From contig NZ_LN868937.1 in the NCBI RefSeq assembly GCF_001244735.1, positions 352,360-416,359 on the forward strand: 64,000 nt of DNA, given 5' to 3'. The translations under genes were made by a program, and so were the position numbers. Source of the stretch: Bacillus andreraoultii. Lineage in GTDB: Bacteria > Bacillota > Bacilli > Bacillales > Caldibacillaceae. This document shows, in pieces, positions 18,216-27,612 of this stretch. Positions within the stretch are counted from its first letter, which is position 1, and each line of letters starts with the position of its first letter. The notes below the pieces were generated by a model. It was not told the origin of the DNA. It was given only the letters and a program-made list of their open reading frames with translations, and did no database searches.

Positions 18216-19112
18216 ATGAAAGTTGCTGTTACTGGTGGATCAGGATTTCTAGGTAAATATGTTTTAAATACGTTAGTAAATGAAAATTATTATCCTGTAA
18301 TATTGACCAGAAATAATTTTGAAAGTGAATTTGAAACCCGTATTACAGATTATTCTAAAGAAAATCTTACTAAACAGCTATATGATATCGATGCTATTGT
18401 ACACCTAGCAGCTAAGAGAGGAAGTCAAGGGAAGATTTCTGAGTTCCATGATAATGAAATTTTAACACAAAACTTATATGATGCTTGTTTTGAAAGAGGC
18501 ATATCAAATATTGTATATGCATCGACGATATCGGTATATTCCGGTGAACAGACTCTACCGTGGACTGAGAAACACCCTCCATCTCCAACTCTTATGTATG
18601 GTGTTAGTAAATTAGCAAATGAACATATTGGAAATATTTATTCTGAAAATAAAGGGCTATTTGTAAAGAATTTAAGGTTTGCACACCTATTTGGGTTTAA
18701 CGAAAAAAATAATTATATGATCAATCGCTTTTTTAGACAGGCATTTCATGGTGAACAACTAGTAATAAACGGGAGAAGTATAGCGAAGAGAGAATTTCTT
18801 TACGCTAAGGATGCTGCAAAAGCTATTATCTGTTCCTTAAAGAAATATGATTTGTCAGGTACCTTTAATATTGGAAGTGAAGAAGCACTTACCAATTATG
18901 AAGTTGCAAAGATTGTCAACTCAGTATTTGAAAATGATGGGAACTTATTATTTAACAATCCAAATAATGACGAGGGAATATATTCTTCCTATATGGATAG
19001 TAGTAAAGCAAAAGAAGTACTAGAATTTTCACCTGACTACACATTTATTAAGGCATTGAATGAGATTTATAAATTAATGCGGAGGTTAGATGATGTACCG
19101 TTATGGTATTAA
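18216..19112 (+). CDS. NAD-dependent epimerase/dehydratase (extended SDR)
   Basis: A 298-residue extended short-chain dehydrogenase. VAVTGGSGFLGKYV binds NAD, IVHLAAKRGSQG and YASTISVYSGEQ follow, and the catalytic pair is in MYGVSKLANEH. FNIGSEEALTNYEVAKI near the C-terminus is typical of nucleotide-sugar epimerases and reductases. It belongs to the amino-sugar cassette and probably modifies a nucleotide-linked sugar; the exact substrate is unknown. Its 3' end overlaps the next gene by 23 bases. Confidence 0.88.
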   Translation: MKVAVTGGSGFLGKYVLNTLVNENYYPVILTRNNFESEFETRITDYSKENLTKQLYDIDAIVHLAAKRGSQGKISEFHDNEILTQNLYDACFERGISNIVYASTISVYSGEQTLPWTEKHPPSPTLMYGVSKLANEHIGNIYSENKGLFVKNLRFAHLFGFNEKNNYMINRFFRQAFHGEQLVINGRSIAKREFLYAKDAAKAIICSLKKYDLSGTFNIGSEEALTNYEVAKIVNSVFENDGNLLFNNPNNDEGIYSSYMDSSKAKEVLEFSPDYTFIKALNEIYKLMRRLDDVPLWY

Positions 19113-19707
19113 GCGACTATTTGATGTACTAGGTTCCTTAATAACACTACCTATTTTATTTGTTATAATGGTTCCTGTGGCAATTTTAATTAAACTAGAA
19201 GATGGAGGACCTGTATTCTATAATGCCCCAAGGTTGGGGAAAGATATGAAGGAATTCAAAATGTATAAGTTTCGTTCAATGAAAGTCAATGCGCCGGATA
19301 TTCGTAATGAGGATGGGAGTACTTTTAATTCGGATAATGACCCTAGGGTTACGAGAATAGGGAAAATATTAAGGAAGACAAGCATAGATGAACTTCCTCA
19401 ATTACTTAATGTGTTCATAGGTGATATGAGCTTTGTTGGACCGAGACCTAGTCCATTAGGAAATAAAAAACTTTATCCAAAAGAGTACTTTAGGAAATTT
19501 GATGTTAGACCGGGCATAACAGGTTATAATCAGGCAGTCTTAAGAAATAGTTCTACTATGGAACAAAGGATTGCAAATGATTTATTTTATGTAGAAAATA
19601 TTTCGTTACAACTGGATATAAAAATTTTGTATATGACAATTGTTTCTGTTATAAGATCAAAAAATATAAATCGTTATGAGAATGAAAAGGAGAAGGTGGG
19701 ACTGTAG
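19090..19707 (+). CDS. Undecaprenyl-phosphate sugar phosphotransferase (priming enzyme, EpsL type)
   Basis: A 205-residue bacterial sugar transferase that puts the first sugar phosphate on undecaprenyl phosphate. One membrane re-entrant helix spans residues about 12-34. The catalytic domain has GPVFYNAPRLGKDMKEFKMY, KFRSMKVNA, DPRVTRIGKILRKTSIDELP and NVFIGDMSFVGPRPSP, then VRPGITGYNQ. GGAGG lies inside the previous gene and ATG 19093 is an alternative start. The short form with a single membrane element matches EpsL/PglC-like enzymes, which often use diNAcBac-type amino sugars, in keeping with the upstream genes. Confidence 0.94.
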   Translation: MMYRYGIKRLFDVLGSLITLPILFVIMVPVAILIKLEDGGPVFYNAPRLGKDMKEFKMYKFRSMKVNAPDIRNEDGSTFNSDNDPRVTRIGKILRKTSIDELPQLLNVFIGDMSFVGPRPSPLGNKKLYPKEYFRKFDVRPGITGYNQAVLRNSSTMEQRIANDLFYVENISLQLDIKILYMTIVSVIRSKNINRYENEKEKVGL

Positions 19708-20981
19708 TGAAAAAATGCTTAATACTACTTACAAACTATTATCCCTTTCATAAAGGTGAAGAATACTTAGAATCGGAAATTAAATACTTAGCCGCTAATT
19801 TCCATCAAATCTATGTCATTTCAACTATGGTCTCTAACGATATGAGACAGACAAGAACCGTACCAGATAATGTGATAGTCTTACCAGTTGGAATTAAGCA
19901 TTCAAAATTTCGAAAGGTAAATATGTTGGTGAGACAATATAGGAAAATACACAAAGACGAAGAAAAGAAAATAATGATAAAAGAGGATTCGAAAGGAAAG
20001 TTCCTGCCAAAAGTTTATTGTTATTACTTTGAAAGTCGTTCTATGGAAATTTATGAAAAAGTGAAGGATAAACTAAATAAATATGATTTTAGACAATATG
20101 AATCTATTACCATATATAGCTATTGGTTGTATGTTACTGCAAGGGTTGCAGTAGAACTTAAAAATAATTTTTTTAGGGGGAAAAATTTATATCTGTATAC
20201 CCTTTCGCGCGCCCACGGTTATGATATAAATGAGCATGTAAATTTCCTGAAGTTTTTGCCTGAAAGAGAATTTTTATTAAGGTCTTTAGATAATGTATTT
20301 CCTGTTTCTCAAAACGGAGTAAATTTCTTGAAACAAAAATACTCAAATTATAAAAGTAAAGTAGAGGTAAAAAGACTTGGTACAAAAAAACCGAAAATTA
20401 AAAAACAGCATAATAACGCTGTATTAAATATAGTGAGCTGCTCTACAGTAAGAAAACTAAAGCGAATAGATTTATTGATTGATTCCTTAGTAATTCTTAA
20501 GGAAGAGAATATAAATTTTAAATGGACACATATAGGTGAAGGTCCAGAATTTGATGAAATAAAAATGCTTGCTTCAAACAAATTAAATAAACATCAATTT
20601 GAATTTACTGGACATATGAAAAATAATGAAGTATTGAAGTGGTATCAAAATACTGATGCAACAGTCTTTATTAATACATCAGCTTCTGAAGGAGTTCCAG
20701 TTTCTATAATGGAAGCAATGTCGGTGGGATTACCGGTCATAGCTACTAATGTAGGTGGAACAAATGAAATAATAGATCCAAATAAAACGGGTTTTTTGTT
20801 AAAAAGTAATTGTACACCGGAGGAAATAGCGGAAAAACTATTGTATATTAAGTCAATGAACCAGGAAGATTACATAGAAATGTGTGAGGCAGCGTATCAA
20901 TTATGGGAGGAAAAGTGTAATGCAGATAGATTATACAGTAGTTTTGCATATGAGATATCTAATTGGAATTTAGAGAATTAA
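19707..20981 (+). CDS. Family 4 glycosyltransferase
   Basis: A 424-residue GT-B glycosyltransferase. The GTG start shares its first base with the last base of the previous TAG, so the genes are translationally coupled. The N-terminal domain opens KKCLILLTNYYPFHKGEEYL, the middle has LSRAHGYDINEH, and the C-terminal donor domain has NIVSCSTVRKLKRIDLLIDS and TSASEGVPVSIMEAMSVGLP followed by VIATNVGGTNEI, the E-x7-E retaining motif. It adds a sugar to the lipid-linked repeat unit in the cytoplasm; specificity is unknown. It is the last gene before a dead transposon. Confidence 0.92.
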   Translation: MKKCLILLTNYYPFHKGEEYLESEIKYLAANFHQIYVISTMVSNDMRQTRTVPDNVIVLPVGIKHSKFRKVNMLVRQYRKIHKDEEKKIMIKEDSKGKFLPKVYCYYFESRSMEIYEKVKDKLNKYDFRQYESITIYSYWLYVTARVAVELKNNFFRGKNLYLYTLSRAHGYDINEHVNFLKFLPEREFLLRSLDNVFPVSQNGVNFLKQKYSNYKSKVEVKRLGTKKPKIKKQHNNAVLNIVSCSTVRKLKRIDLLIDSLVILKEENINFKWTHIGEGPEFDEIKMLASNKLNKHQFEFTGHMKNNEVLKWYQNTDATVFINTSASEGVPVSIMEAMSVGLPVIATNVGGTNEIIDPNKTGFLLKSNCTPEEIAEKLLYIKSMNQEDYIEMCEAAYQLWEEKCNADRLYSSFAYEISNWNLEN

Positions 20982-21209
20982 CTTAAGTTTAAACAGTGAT
21001 GTTATACTTAATCTTATGATAGATATTTTTTGTGTATAGGTTTTTAAGATTGGATCTAAAAGCTTTTATGCCATTAACTTAACTTTTGCATCCCAAATTA
21101 GGCAGATGAACCTTAATATAATTGGGTAAATCTGAGAAGCAATAGTGTAATTGATTTTGGATTAATTTTTTGATTTTTGATCTTTTTGTTTGCTTTTATT
21201 ACGCCTTCT

Positions 21210-22396
21210 AGAATTTCTATACTACTACCAATAAAGCTCATTGACTTCATCACAGAGTTCATAAAACATTGCACTTAAAACACACTGTTCCGTACTCAAA
21301 CGGTTTTGTCAAGAAAAAATGATATAGCTTGTGAACACAATGGTAGTGTGGCTGATCATGAAGTCATAGATTCTGCTTTGAAATTTCCTTTGCTTAATGA
21401 GGATTTCATTGTTTTAAAAATATTTTAATATTCCAACGCATGCCATAAATCCGAATGATTTCTTGTCCTAATAACGTACAATTTGTTCTTAGGATAGCTA
21501 ACCATTGACTTTTTTTACCGACTTCGTAAGAAAATAACTTTTACAGACACACCATTGACCATGGTTGTGTGGATAGAACGGAATATTCCTTCTTTCTTTT
21601 TGGATTGGTTTGGCAGCTTGATATTGTTTATGTAGACTTACCCATTTGTCATTTGCTGGGTATCTTTGATAAGTATTTTAACCATATCAATTACGTCCAA
21701 ACCTTGCTCGACAATTAATTTGATAAGTGGCTTGTTGAGTAAACCAACTATCCATTGTCATATAAGAAGCGTCAATTCTATGGCAAAGGGTAGTCTTACC
21801 ATAATATCGGTTGCTTTCACAAAGGCTTCTGCACGACGTTTATACCCAAATGTACGTTTTCAATTTATTCATCAATCCGCTGATTGTGACTTGGTTAACT
21901 TAGTAAGGGTAAGCATAAGAACCCCACTTTGTAAAAGTATTTTTTTGTGAGGCATGGCCAAAGTGGTGTGCAAGAAGCTCCACCTTGTTAATTCAAGTTC
22001 TTTGATAGGTGGAGTCATCCACAATTAGTACTTTTACTCAATTGTGATTGGTAAGTGCACTTACTTTTATTATTGTCGAGCACCATAAAGTGACAAAGAA
22101 TCTAAGCCAGTTGTATTTTGGAGTATTTAATAAGCTATAAACTGATCCTTATCAGGTAAATCACAAACCTTTTTACTTTGGAGCAGACTAAACCAGTTTT
22201 TTCCTTTGAAAAATCAAACAAAAATAAGATTAAATAAAAATAAACAAGAATAGCCAAAGTCTTTGATAAAAAAGATAAATCCAGCCTTTATTAAATTTTT
22301 TTGAATCTTTATCTCGTCAAATTTTGCTTTTAAATCTTTTGGTAAATGATTAATTTGACTATTATCCCTTATAACTATAGGAGACACCTTTTCCAT
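21210..22396 (-). pseudogene. Degenerate IS4-type transposase
   Basis: Minus-strand translation across all three frames gives a broken transposase. It begins MEKVSPIVIRDNSQINHLPK (start at 22396), continues through NWFSLLQSKKVCDLPDKDQF, VDDSTYQR, KVELLAHHFGHASQK and SYMTMDSWFTQQATYQ, and ends in SRIYDFMISHTTIVFTSYII and MFYELCDEVNELYW. Many stops and frameshifts separate these blocks. The family resembles IS4-type elements with the VDDS and YDFMISHTTIVF motifs. It is fossil DNA filling the 1.6-kb gap inside the polysaccharide locus; no clean ends were found. Confidence 0.82.
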
Positions 22397-22601
22397 TTTG
22401 ATAGTTTTTCTTATTCATTAAACAATACCAAAAGATAAAGTGTTTTTTTAATTAATTAATTTATTTTTGTCAAGAACAGTTCTAGATGAGTGATAAATCT
22501 ATTATTTTAAAATGTCTTGAAGCCTTTTTTACAGTGTAAAAGTTGAATTTAATGTAAACACATGGCTTTGTTATAGTATTGTAATGAGTCGGAGGATAAT
22601 A

Positions 22602-24074
22602 ATGAATGTTATTTTACGCTTGACAAGTCTTATAGGAGCAATAACTTTATTTTTAATTGGCTTACTTTTTGAAAACATCTATGTTATGTTGGCTTCGGTT
22701 CTGTTGATATTAATGCACAATATCTTATACAGTCTTAAGGAGTTTTATAAAAGAATTATTTTTTTCTCATTTAATATTACCTTTTTTGTGTTTTTAATTG
22801 GAAGGATGCTTGTTGTCAGCCTATTTAATTACAAAAGTCAACATTTAGGTCTTCTAGGATTAGCCTTTCATGAGAAAGATAAAGTATTAGTTATTTTAGC
22901 ATGCCAATTTATAAGTCTTTTAAGCTTATTTATTGGGTATATAACAATACAAAGACTCGATTTAAAATTTTTAAAAGGGAAAAAGGAATATAGTGCCAAC
23001 TTTATTAACAACTTTCGTATAATAAGTTTATTACTTTTTTTCTTTTGTATGATTTTTAGAATTTATTATTTAATTGAAATGCAACAAGTTGCGTCAACCG
23101 AAGGTTACTATGATACGTTTTCTACCTTTACCTCATCATTACCATCTGTACTTGTTTTATTTAGTGAAATGTATGACGTTGCATTATTTTCATATCTGGC
23201 AACAAATCCTTCAAAAAAGAGGAGTATTATACCCATTGGGTTATACATTTTTGAGGGTTTAATGGCTGCAATTGCTGGTCGCAGATCAGTTTTAATGCTA
23301 AATTTGTTAATAATACTTATTTATTTTTGTATTCGTAGTATAAATGATAGTAGTTCTAAAGAAAATAAGGTAGAAAAATGGTTTGGAAAAAAGGAATTTG
23401 TCTTTGTTAGTATATTATTCCCAATTTTAATGGTTTTTATGACAATTATAGAAGTTAGAAGAAGTAGATACTCTAGGACTGACCCAAGTAATTATTTTGA
23501 AGCAATATTAAACTTCTTTTACTCACAGGGTATTAGTGCCAATTTAATTGGATATGGTCAAATGTATAAAGAATCCTTACCAAAAGCAGGTTTCTACACT
23601 TTTGGCCCCATTTTTGAATTTATTGATAGTAAAGTTATACGTCCATTGAAAGGATTGCCGGAATTATTTGGGCAAACAGTACAACGTGCACTAGAAGGAC
23701 ATTTATTTTCACATGCTATATCGTACTTAATAATGCCTACTTTGTATTTAAGTGGTGTGGGTTATGGATCATCTTTTATTGCTGAATTATTTGTCGATTT
23801 TTCATATTTAGGCGTATTTATTGGTAGTATGATCTATGGATCTATATTATTTATTCTGATGTATATTCTCAGGAATTCCAATCTTATTTTGATTACCTTT
23901 GCTCTCCTTATGACACGACAAATTCTTTTTGCACCTAGAGGGGCAGCACTAGCTTTTTTAGTTTCAGCCTTCTCAACATCTAAAATACTAGCAGTTGGAA
24001 TTATAATATTTGGAACGATATTATTAGGAGCAATTAAAAGGAAAAAGTATTCTTTTTCACTTACTAGTGGATAA
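22602..24074 (+). CDS. Wzy-like polysaccharide polymerase
   Basis: A 490-residue membrane protein with about ten to twelve predicted helices and a large external loop, fitting an O-antigen/exopolysaccharide polymerase. ATG 22602 is chosen because CGGAGG lies inside the longer frame just ahead of it. YRGS-like landmarks are absent; the recognisable stretches are EGLMAAIAGRRSVLMLN and FYSQGISANLIGYGQ, plus the late GAALAFLVSAF. Such proteins link lipid-borne repeat units outside the membrane. Sequence conservation is low in this family, so the call rests on topology, the GRR and SQGIS motifs, and position before a flippase. Confidence 0.75.
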   Translation: MNVILRLTSLIGAITLFLIGLLFENIYVMLASVLLILMHNILYSLKEFYKRIIFFSFNITFFVFLIGRMLVVSLFNYKSQHLGLLGLAFHEKDKVLVILACQFISLLSLFIGYITIQRLDLKFLKGKKEYSANFINNFRIISLLLFFFCMIFRIYYLIEMQQVASTEGYYDTFSTFTSSLPSVLVLFSEMYDVALFSYLATNPSKKRSIIPIGLYIFEGLMAAIAGRRSVLMLNLLIILIYFCIRSINDSSSKENKVEKWFGKKEFVFVSILFPILMVFMTIIEVRRSRYSRTDPSNYFEAILNFFYSQGISANLIGYGQMYKESLPKAGFYTFGPIFEFIDSKVIRPLKGLPELFGQTVQRALEGHLFSHAISYLIMPTLYLSGVGYGSSFIAELFVDFSYLGVFIGSMIYGSILFILMYILRNSNLILITFALLMTRQILFAPRGAALAFLVSAFSTSKILAVGIIIFGTILLGAIKRKKYSFSLTSG

Positions 24075-24246
24075 TATATTATAAATACTATACTTTATAT
24101 TTTTGTTATTGAGATCCTAAAAGTTTTATAAAGTATATAAACCTTTTGATATTTTTCCTAGTAACATTAACTTTGGTTTTAATACTAAATGTAGAGTAAG
24201 AAAGTATATACTCTGAAATAAACTCAAAATAAAAAGAGGAAGTCCA

Positions 24247-25674
24247 ATGAATAGTAGCATTAAGAAGTTTATTGAAAATATTTCATATACATTTTTGGTA
24301 AATCTGCTATCAGTAATTATTTCTACAATATTAATTATTATAGTTCCAAAAGTAGTTAGTGTTGAAACTTATGGTTATTGGCAACTTTATATTTTTTATA
24401 CTTACATTATTTCATTTATGTCTCTTGGATTGAGTGAAGGTGTTTATTTACGTTTTGGAGGATGTGATTATAAGAGTTTAAATAAGCCGATATTTGCATC
24501 TCAATACTGGTTTCTATTAATGGTTAATATCTTAGTGGATTTTACCTTTGCATGTATTTATAGTACATATTCTACAAATTCAAATAAAACATTAGTTGTA
24601 TTCTTAACATGTCTTGCAGGAGTATTAATTGCACCTAGATCTTTATTATCGTTAACCTTGCAAACTACTAATAGAATTTATGAATATTCAATTGCTTACA
24701 TACTTGAGAGGGCTATATATTTTGTTCTGGTTATCGTTTTTCTATTGTTAGGAATAAAAAATTTCGTATTTCTAATTCTCTCTGACATTGTAGGTAAAAT
24801 ATGTTCAGTAATTTATACAATTTATACCTGTAAGGAGATAGTATTTAGGAGATTCCCTTCAATAAAAAAATCTTTAAAAGAAATAAAGATTAATATTTCC
24901 ATAGGAAGTAAATTGCTAATTGCAAATTTCGCAAGCTTGTTTATTGTTGGGTCTGTACGTTTACTTATAGACAATAATTGGAGTGTCGAAACATTCGGTA
25001 AAGTTTCGCTTACCCTAAGTATCTCAAATATGTTAATGCTTTTTATTAACGCAATTGGGATAGTTTTATTTCCTTCTTTACGTCGAATGCCAGAGGAAAA
25101 ACTCCCATCATTTTACAATACTATGAGAACCCTAATAATGGTTCCCTTATTTGGGATGTTATTACTATATTTTCCAGCAAAAATGATCCTATCGTTTTGG
25201 TTACCCCAGTACTTGGATAGCTTTATTTACATGACATTGTTGTTTCCTATGTGTATTTTTGAAAGCAAAATGCTAATGCTTATTAACACATATTTAAAAA
25301 CCTTACGTAAAGAAAAGGCATTGTTGTTAATAAATTTATTTACATTATTTTTGAGCATAGTTCTATCTTTCATAAATGTATATTTACTAAGCAGTTTGAA
25401 TTTAACTGTATTATCTATTACAGTAGTTCTTGCTATACGTTGTATTATTGCTGAATTATATCTATCTAAATTAATAGATATAAAAGTCAAAAAAGATATT
25501 ATAATTGAACTTTGTTGTACTGCGGCCTTTATAGCATTGTCTTGGTACTTAAGTCTATTTAAGGCAGGAATGACGTATCTATTAGTTTATCTGTTCTACC
25601 TAGTAATTAAAAAAGGTGAAATTTTTGCTCTAAGAAATACATTTAACTTATTTTTTAGAAAAAAATTATCATAA
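24247..25674 (+). CDS. Wzx-like oligosaccharide flippase
   Basis: A 475-residue membrane protein with about 12 to 14 hydrophobic helices, of the polysaccharide-transport (MVF/MATE-like) superfamily. The N-terminus reads FIENISYTFLVNLLSVIIST then VETYGYWQLYIFYTYIISF, typical of the first two helices, and the protein has a later NISIGSKLLIANFASLFIVG helix start. It should flip the undecaprenyl-linked repeat unit to the outside. GAGG precedes the ATG. It is transcribed with the polymerase gene, 172 bp upstream. Confidence 0.88.
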   Translation: MNSSIKKFIENISYTFLVNLLSVIISTILIIIVPKVVSVETYGYWQLYIFYTYIISFMSLGLSEGVYLRFGGCDYKSLNKPIFASQYWFLLMVNILVDFTFACIYSTYSTNSNKTLVVFLTCLAGVLIAPRSLLSLTLQTTNRIYEYSIAYILERAIYFVLVIVFLLLGIKNFVFLILSDIVGKICSVIYTIYTCKEIVFRRFPSIKKSLKEIKINISIGSKLLIANFASLFIVGSVRLLIDNNWSVETFGKVSLTLSISNMLMLFINAIGIVLFPSLRRMPEEKLPSFYNTMRTLIMVPLFGMLLLYFPAKMILSFWLPQYLDSFIYMTLLFPMCIFESKMLMLINTYLKTLRKEKALLLINLFTLFLSIVLSFINVYLLSSLNLTVLSITVVLAIRCIIAELYLSKLIDIKVKKDIIIELCCTAAFIALSWYLSLFKAGMTYLLVYLFYLVIKKGEIFALRNTFNLFFRKKLS

Positions 25675-25977
25675 TATAAAGCTACAAAACCTTTTTGGAA
25701 AATTTATATTAAATATGTTTAATCTTAACTGACAAGCTAGTAGCAGTGTAACGTCAGGTATAGTTTTGGTAAATACGAGCTGAATCTATATTTTATTATT
25801 CTTCAAAATGCAATATCTAGGGGTATGTCTGTATTCAAGAATCTTACCAATATTTTGATAGAATTTTAATATTACTTAAAGAATAAATATATAACAAGAT
25901 TTGAAAGGAATTTATGCATTTGATAGGTTAAAATTTTTTTCTTTTAAGTATAACCTAAATCTTAGGAGGGCATACAA
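25675..25977. other. Intergenic, nothing recognised
   Basis: A+T-rich DNA between the flippase and galE genes. No reading frame and no convincing terminator or promoter was seen. Confidence 0.4.
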
Positions 25978-26973
25978 TTGTCTATCTTAGTTACAGGAGG
26001 AGCAGGGTATATTGGTTCCCATACAAGCATCGCTCTACTAAAAGCAGGATATTCTGTTATTATTGCTGATAATTTTTTTAACAGCAGACCTGAAATGATT
26101 CAAAAGATTGAGCAGCTAGCTGGAAAAAAAGTTATATTTTATGAAGTTGATGTAACAAATGAGCAAGCTGTCAATCAAATTTTTATTCATCATCAAATAG
26201 ATGGTATCATTCATTTTGCTGGTCTTAAAGCAGTTGGTGAGTCCGTAAAAAAACCATTAAAATATTACTATAACAATATTTTAAGTACTCTTGTTCTTGC
26301 TAAAGCTTGTCACAAATATGGTGTAGATAAATTTGTGTTTAGCTCATCAGCAACAGTTTATGGTGATAATAAAGTTCCATTTGTTGAGACGATGGATCTA
26401 TTACCTACGACAAATCCTTATGGTGAAACAAAGGTGATGAGTGAACGAATTTTAACTGATTTTGGAAAGGTAAATCCTAACTTTTCTGTGTCACTCCTTC
26501 GTTATTTTAATCCAGTAGGTGCCCATGAAAGTGGATTAATTGGTGAAGCACCTAATGGAATTCCAAATAACCTTATGCCATATATTACCCAAGTTGCAAA
26601 AGGAAAATTAGAAAGATTAAGGATTTTTGGCAATGATTATCCAACAGTTGATGGTACAGGTGTACGTGACTATATTCATGTAATGGATCTTGCAGAAGCG
26701 CATGTTGCAGCTCTCGAACATCTTACTCCAGGTGTGAATATCTACAACTTAGGAACAGGTAAAGGGACGAGTGTTTTAGAATTAGTTAAAGCTTTTGAAG
26801 ATGCAAATGGTATTACCATTCCATATGAAGTTGTCGCTAGAAGACTTGGTGATATTGCAGAATGTTATGCAGATGTATCAAAGGCTAAACGTGAATTAGG
26901 CTGGGAAGCAAAACGTGATATAGTAACCATGTGCCGTGATGCATGGCGGTTCGAGAGGTATTATGAAGAGTAA
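25978..26973 (+). CDS. galE: UDP-glucose 4-epimerase
   Basis: A 331-residue extended SDR that interconverts UDP-glucose and UDP-galactose. The TTG start follows AGGAGGG by eight bases. It has ILVTGGAGYIGSHTSIALL for NAD, IIHFAGLKAVGESV, FSSSATVYGD and the catalytic NPYGETK. LRYFNPVGAHESGLIGE and GTGVRDYIHVMDLA follow. It ends the polysaccharide locus and works with galU to provide UDP-galactose (or UDP-GalNAc). The next genes are mobile elements, so it marks the right border. Confidence 0.96.
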   Translation: MSILVTGGAGYIGSHTSIALLKAGYSVIIADNFFNSRPEMIQKIEQLAGKKVIFYEVDVTNEQAVNQIFIHHQIDGIIHFAGLKAVGESVKKPLKYYYNNILSTLVLAKACHKYGVDKFVFSSSATVYGDNKVPFVETMDLLPTTNPYGETKVMSERILTDFGKVNPNFSVSLLRYFNPVGAHESGLIGEAPNGIPNNLMPYITQVAKGKLERLRIFGNDYPTVDGTGVRDYIHVMDLAEAHVAALEHLTPGVNIYNLGTGKGTSVLELVKAFEDANGITIPYEVVARRLGDIAECYADVSKAKRELGWEAKRDIVTMCRDAWRFERYYEE

Positions 26974-27177
26974 TATTTTGAAATAAACACTTTAAAATTT
27001 ATAAAGGGAATATTGAAACAGTATATTGCTCTTATTTTATTTTATTTAATTCTAAATTTCTTGTAAATCTTGGAGGATAGGTAGTATGTGTCAAGTTTTT
27101 CTCGATAGTATTTAAATATCGGGTTTTCAAGACACTCTTTTTTGTACACTTTTCGGCTACCGCGCTTCGCTTACTCT

Positions 27178-27224
27178 CCTGGATAAGTGGCAATAATTTT
27201 CCAAATTAATGCCACTTATCCAGG
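27178..27224. terminator. Perfect 15-bp stem at the end of the ISLre2 remnant
   Basis: CCTGGATAAGTGGCA (27178-27192) and its exact complement (27210-27224) flank a 17-base loop. A GCTACCGCGCTTCGCTT block just left of it resembles the GCTACCGCGCTTTCGCTT beside the ISL3 terminator at 6402, so the two transposon tails share a design. Confidence 0.65.
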
Positions 27225-27230
27225 CTGAAA

Positions 27231-27519
27231 TTAAAACTCAAGAATCTTGCTTAAATGCCCCATTGCCGATGAATGGCTTGTATATAAAGCGACAGATCCA
27301 CGTTTCACCCCGATTGACGGACGTACTGGCTGTTTAAATAGCTCTGATAACCTTATTGCTTGTTTTAATTCCCTTTTTTTTCCCATTTCTTGTACGGTGT
27401 TTCAAATAAGCTTCCCTCAATGTCTGGTTAAGAATCCCTTGTTTAATTTTCACCATGGCTTCTGCGCCTTTTTTACTCCAATGCATCCCCCTTTTCTTCA
27501 TTCTGAATGAGATATGCCG
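27231..27519 (-). pseudogene. ISLre2-family transposase remnant (C-terminal)
   Basis: Minus-strand translation gives RHISFRMKKRGMHWSKKGAE, then AMVKIKQGILNQTLREAYLK. After frameshifts come RPSIGVKRGSVALYTSHSSA and MGHLSKILEF before the stop at 27231. This is the C-terminal end of the ISLre2/UPF0236 transposase family. The rest is missing because the IS66 left end abuts it at 27519. Confidence 0.75.
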
Positions 27520-27574
27520 TAAGCCCGAAATAAAAAAATAAACGTACCTTCACGGTACGTACTACAAATAACCG

Positions 27575-27612
27575 TAAAACCATGATTTTTTAATCAGATT
27601 TACGGTTATTTT
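27575..27612 (-). terminator. Terminator of IS66 tnpC
   Basis: AATAACCGTAAA and TTTACGGTTATT form a 12-bp stem overlapping the tnpC stop, with a T-rich loop and tail on the minus strand. Confidence 0.6.

Noticed and set aside
21666..21950. 94-residue plus-strand open frame
   Set aside because: It is antisense to recognisable blocks of the dead IS4-type transposase.
27247..27510. 87-residue plus-strand open frame
   Set aside because: It is antisense to the ISLre2 transposase remnant.
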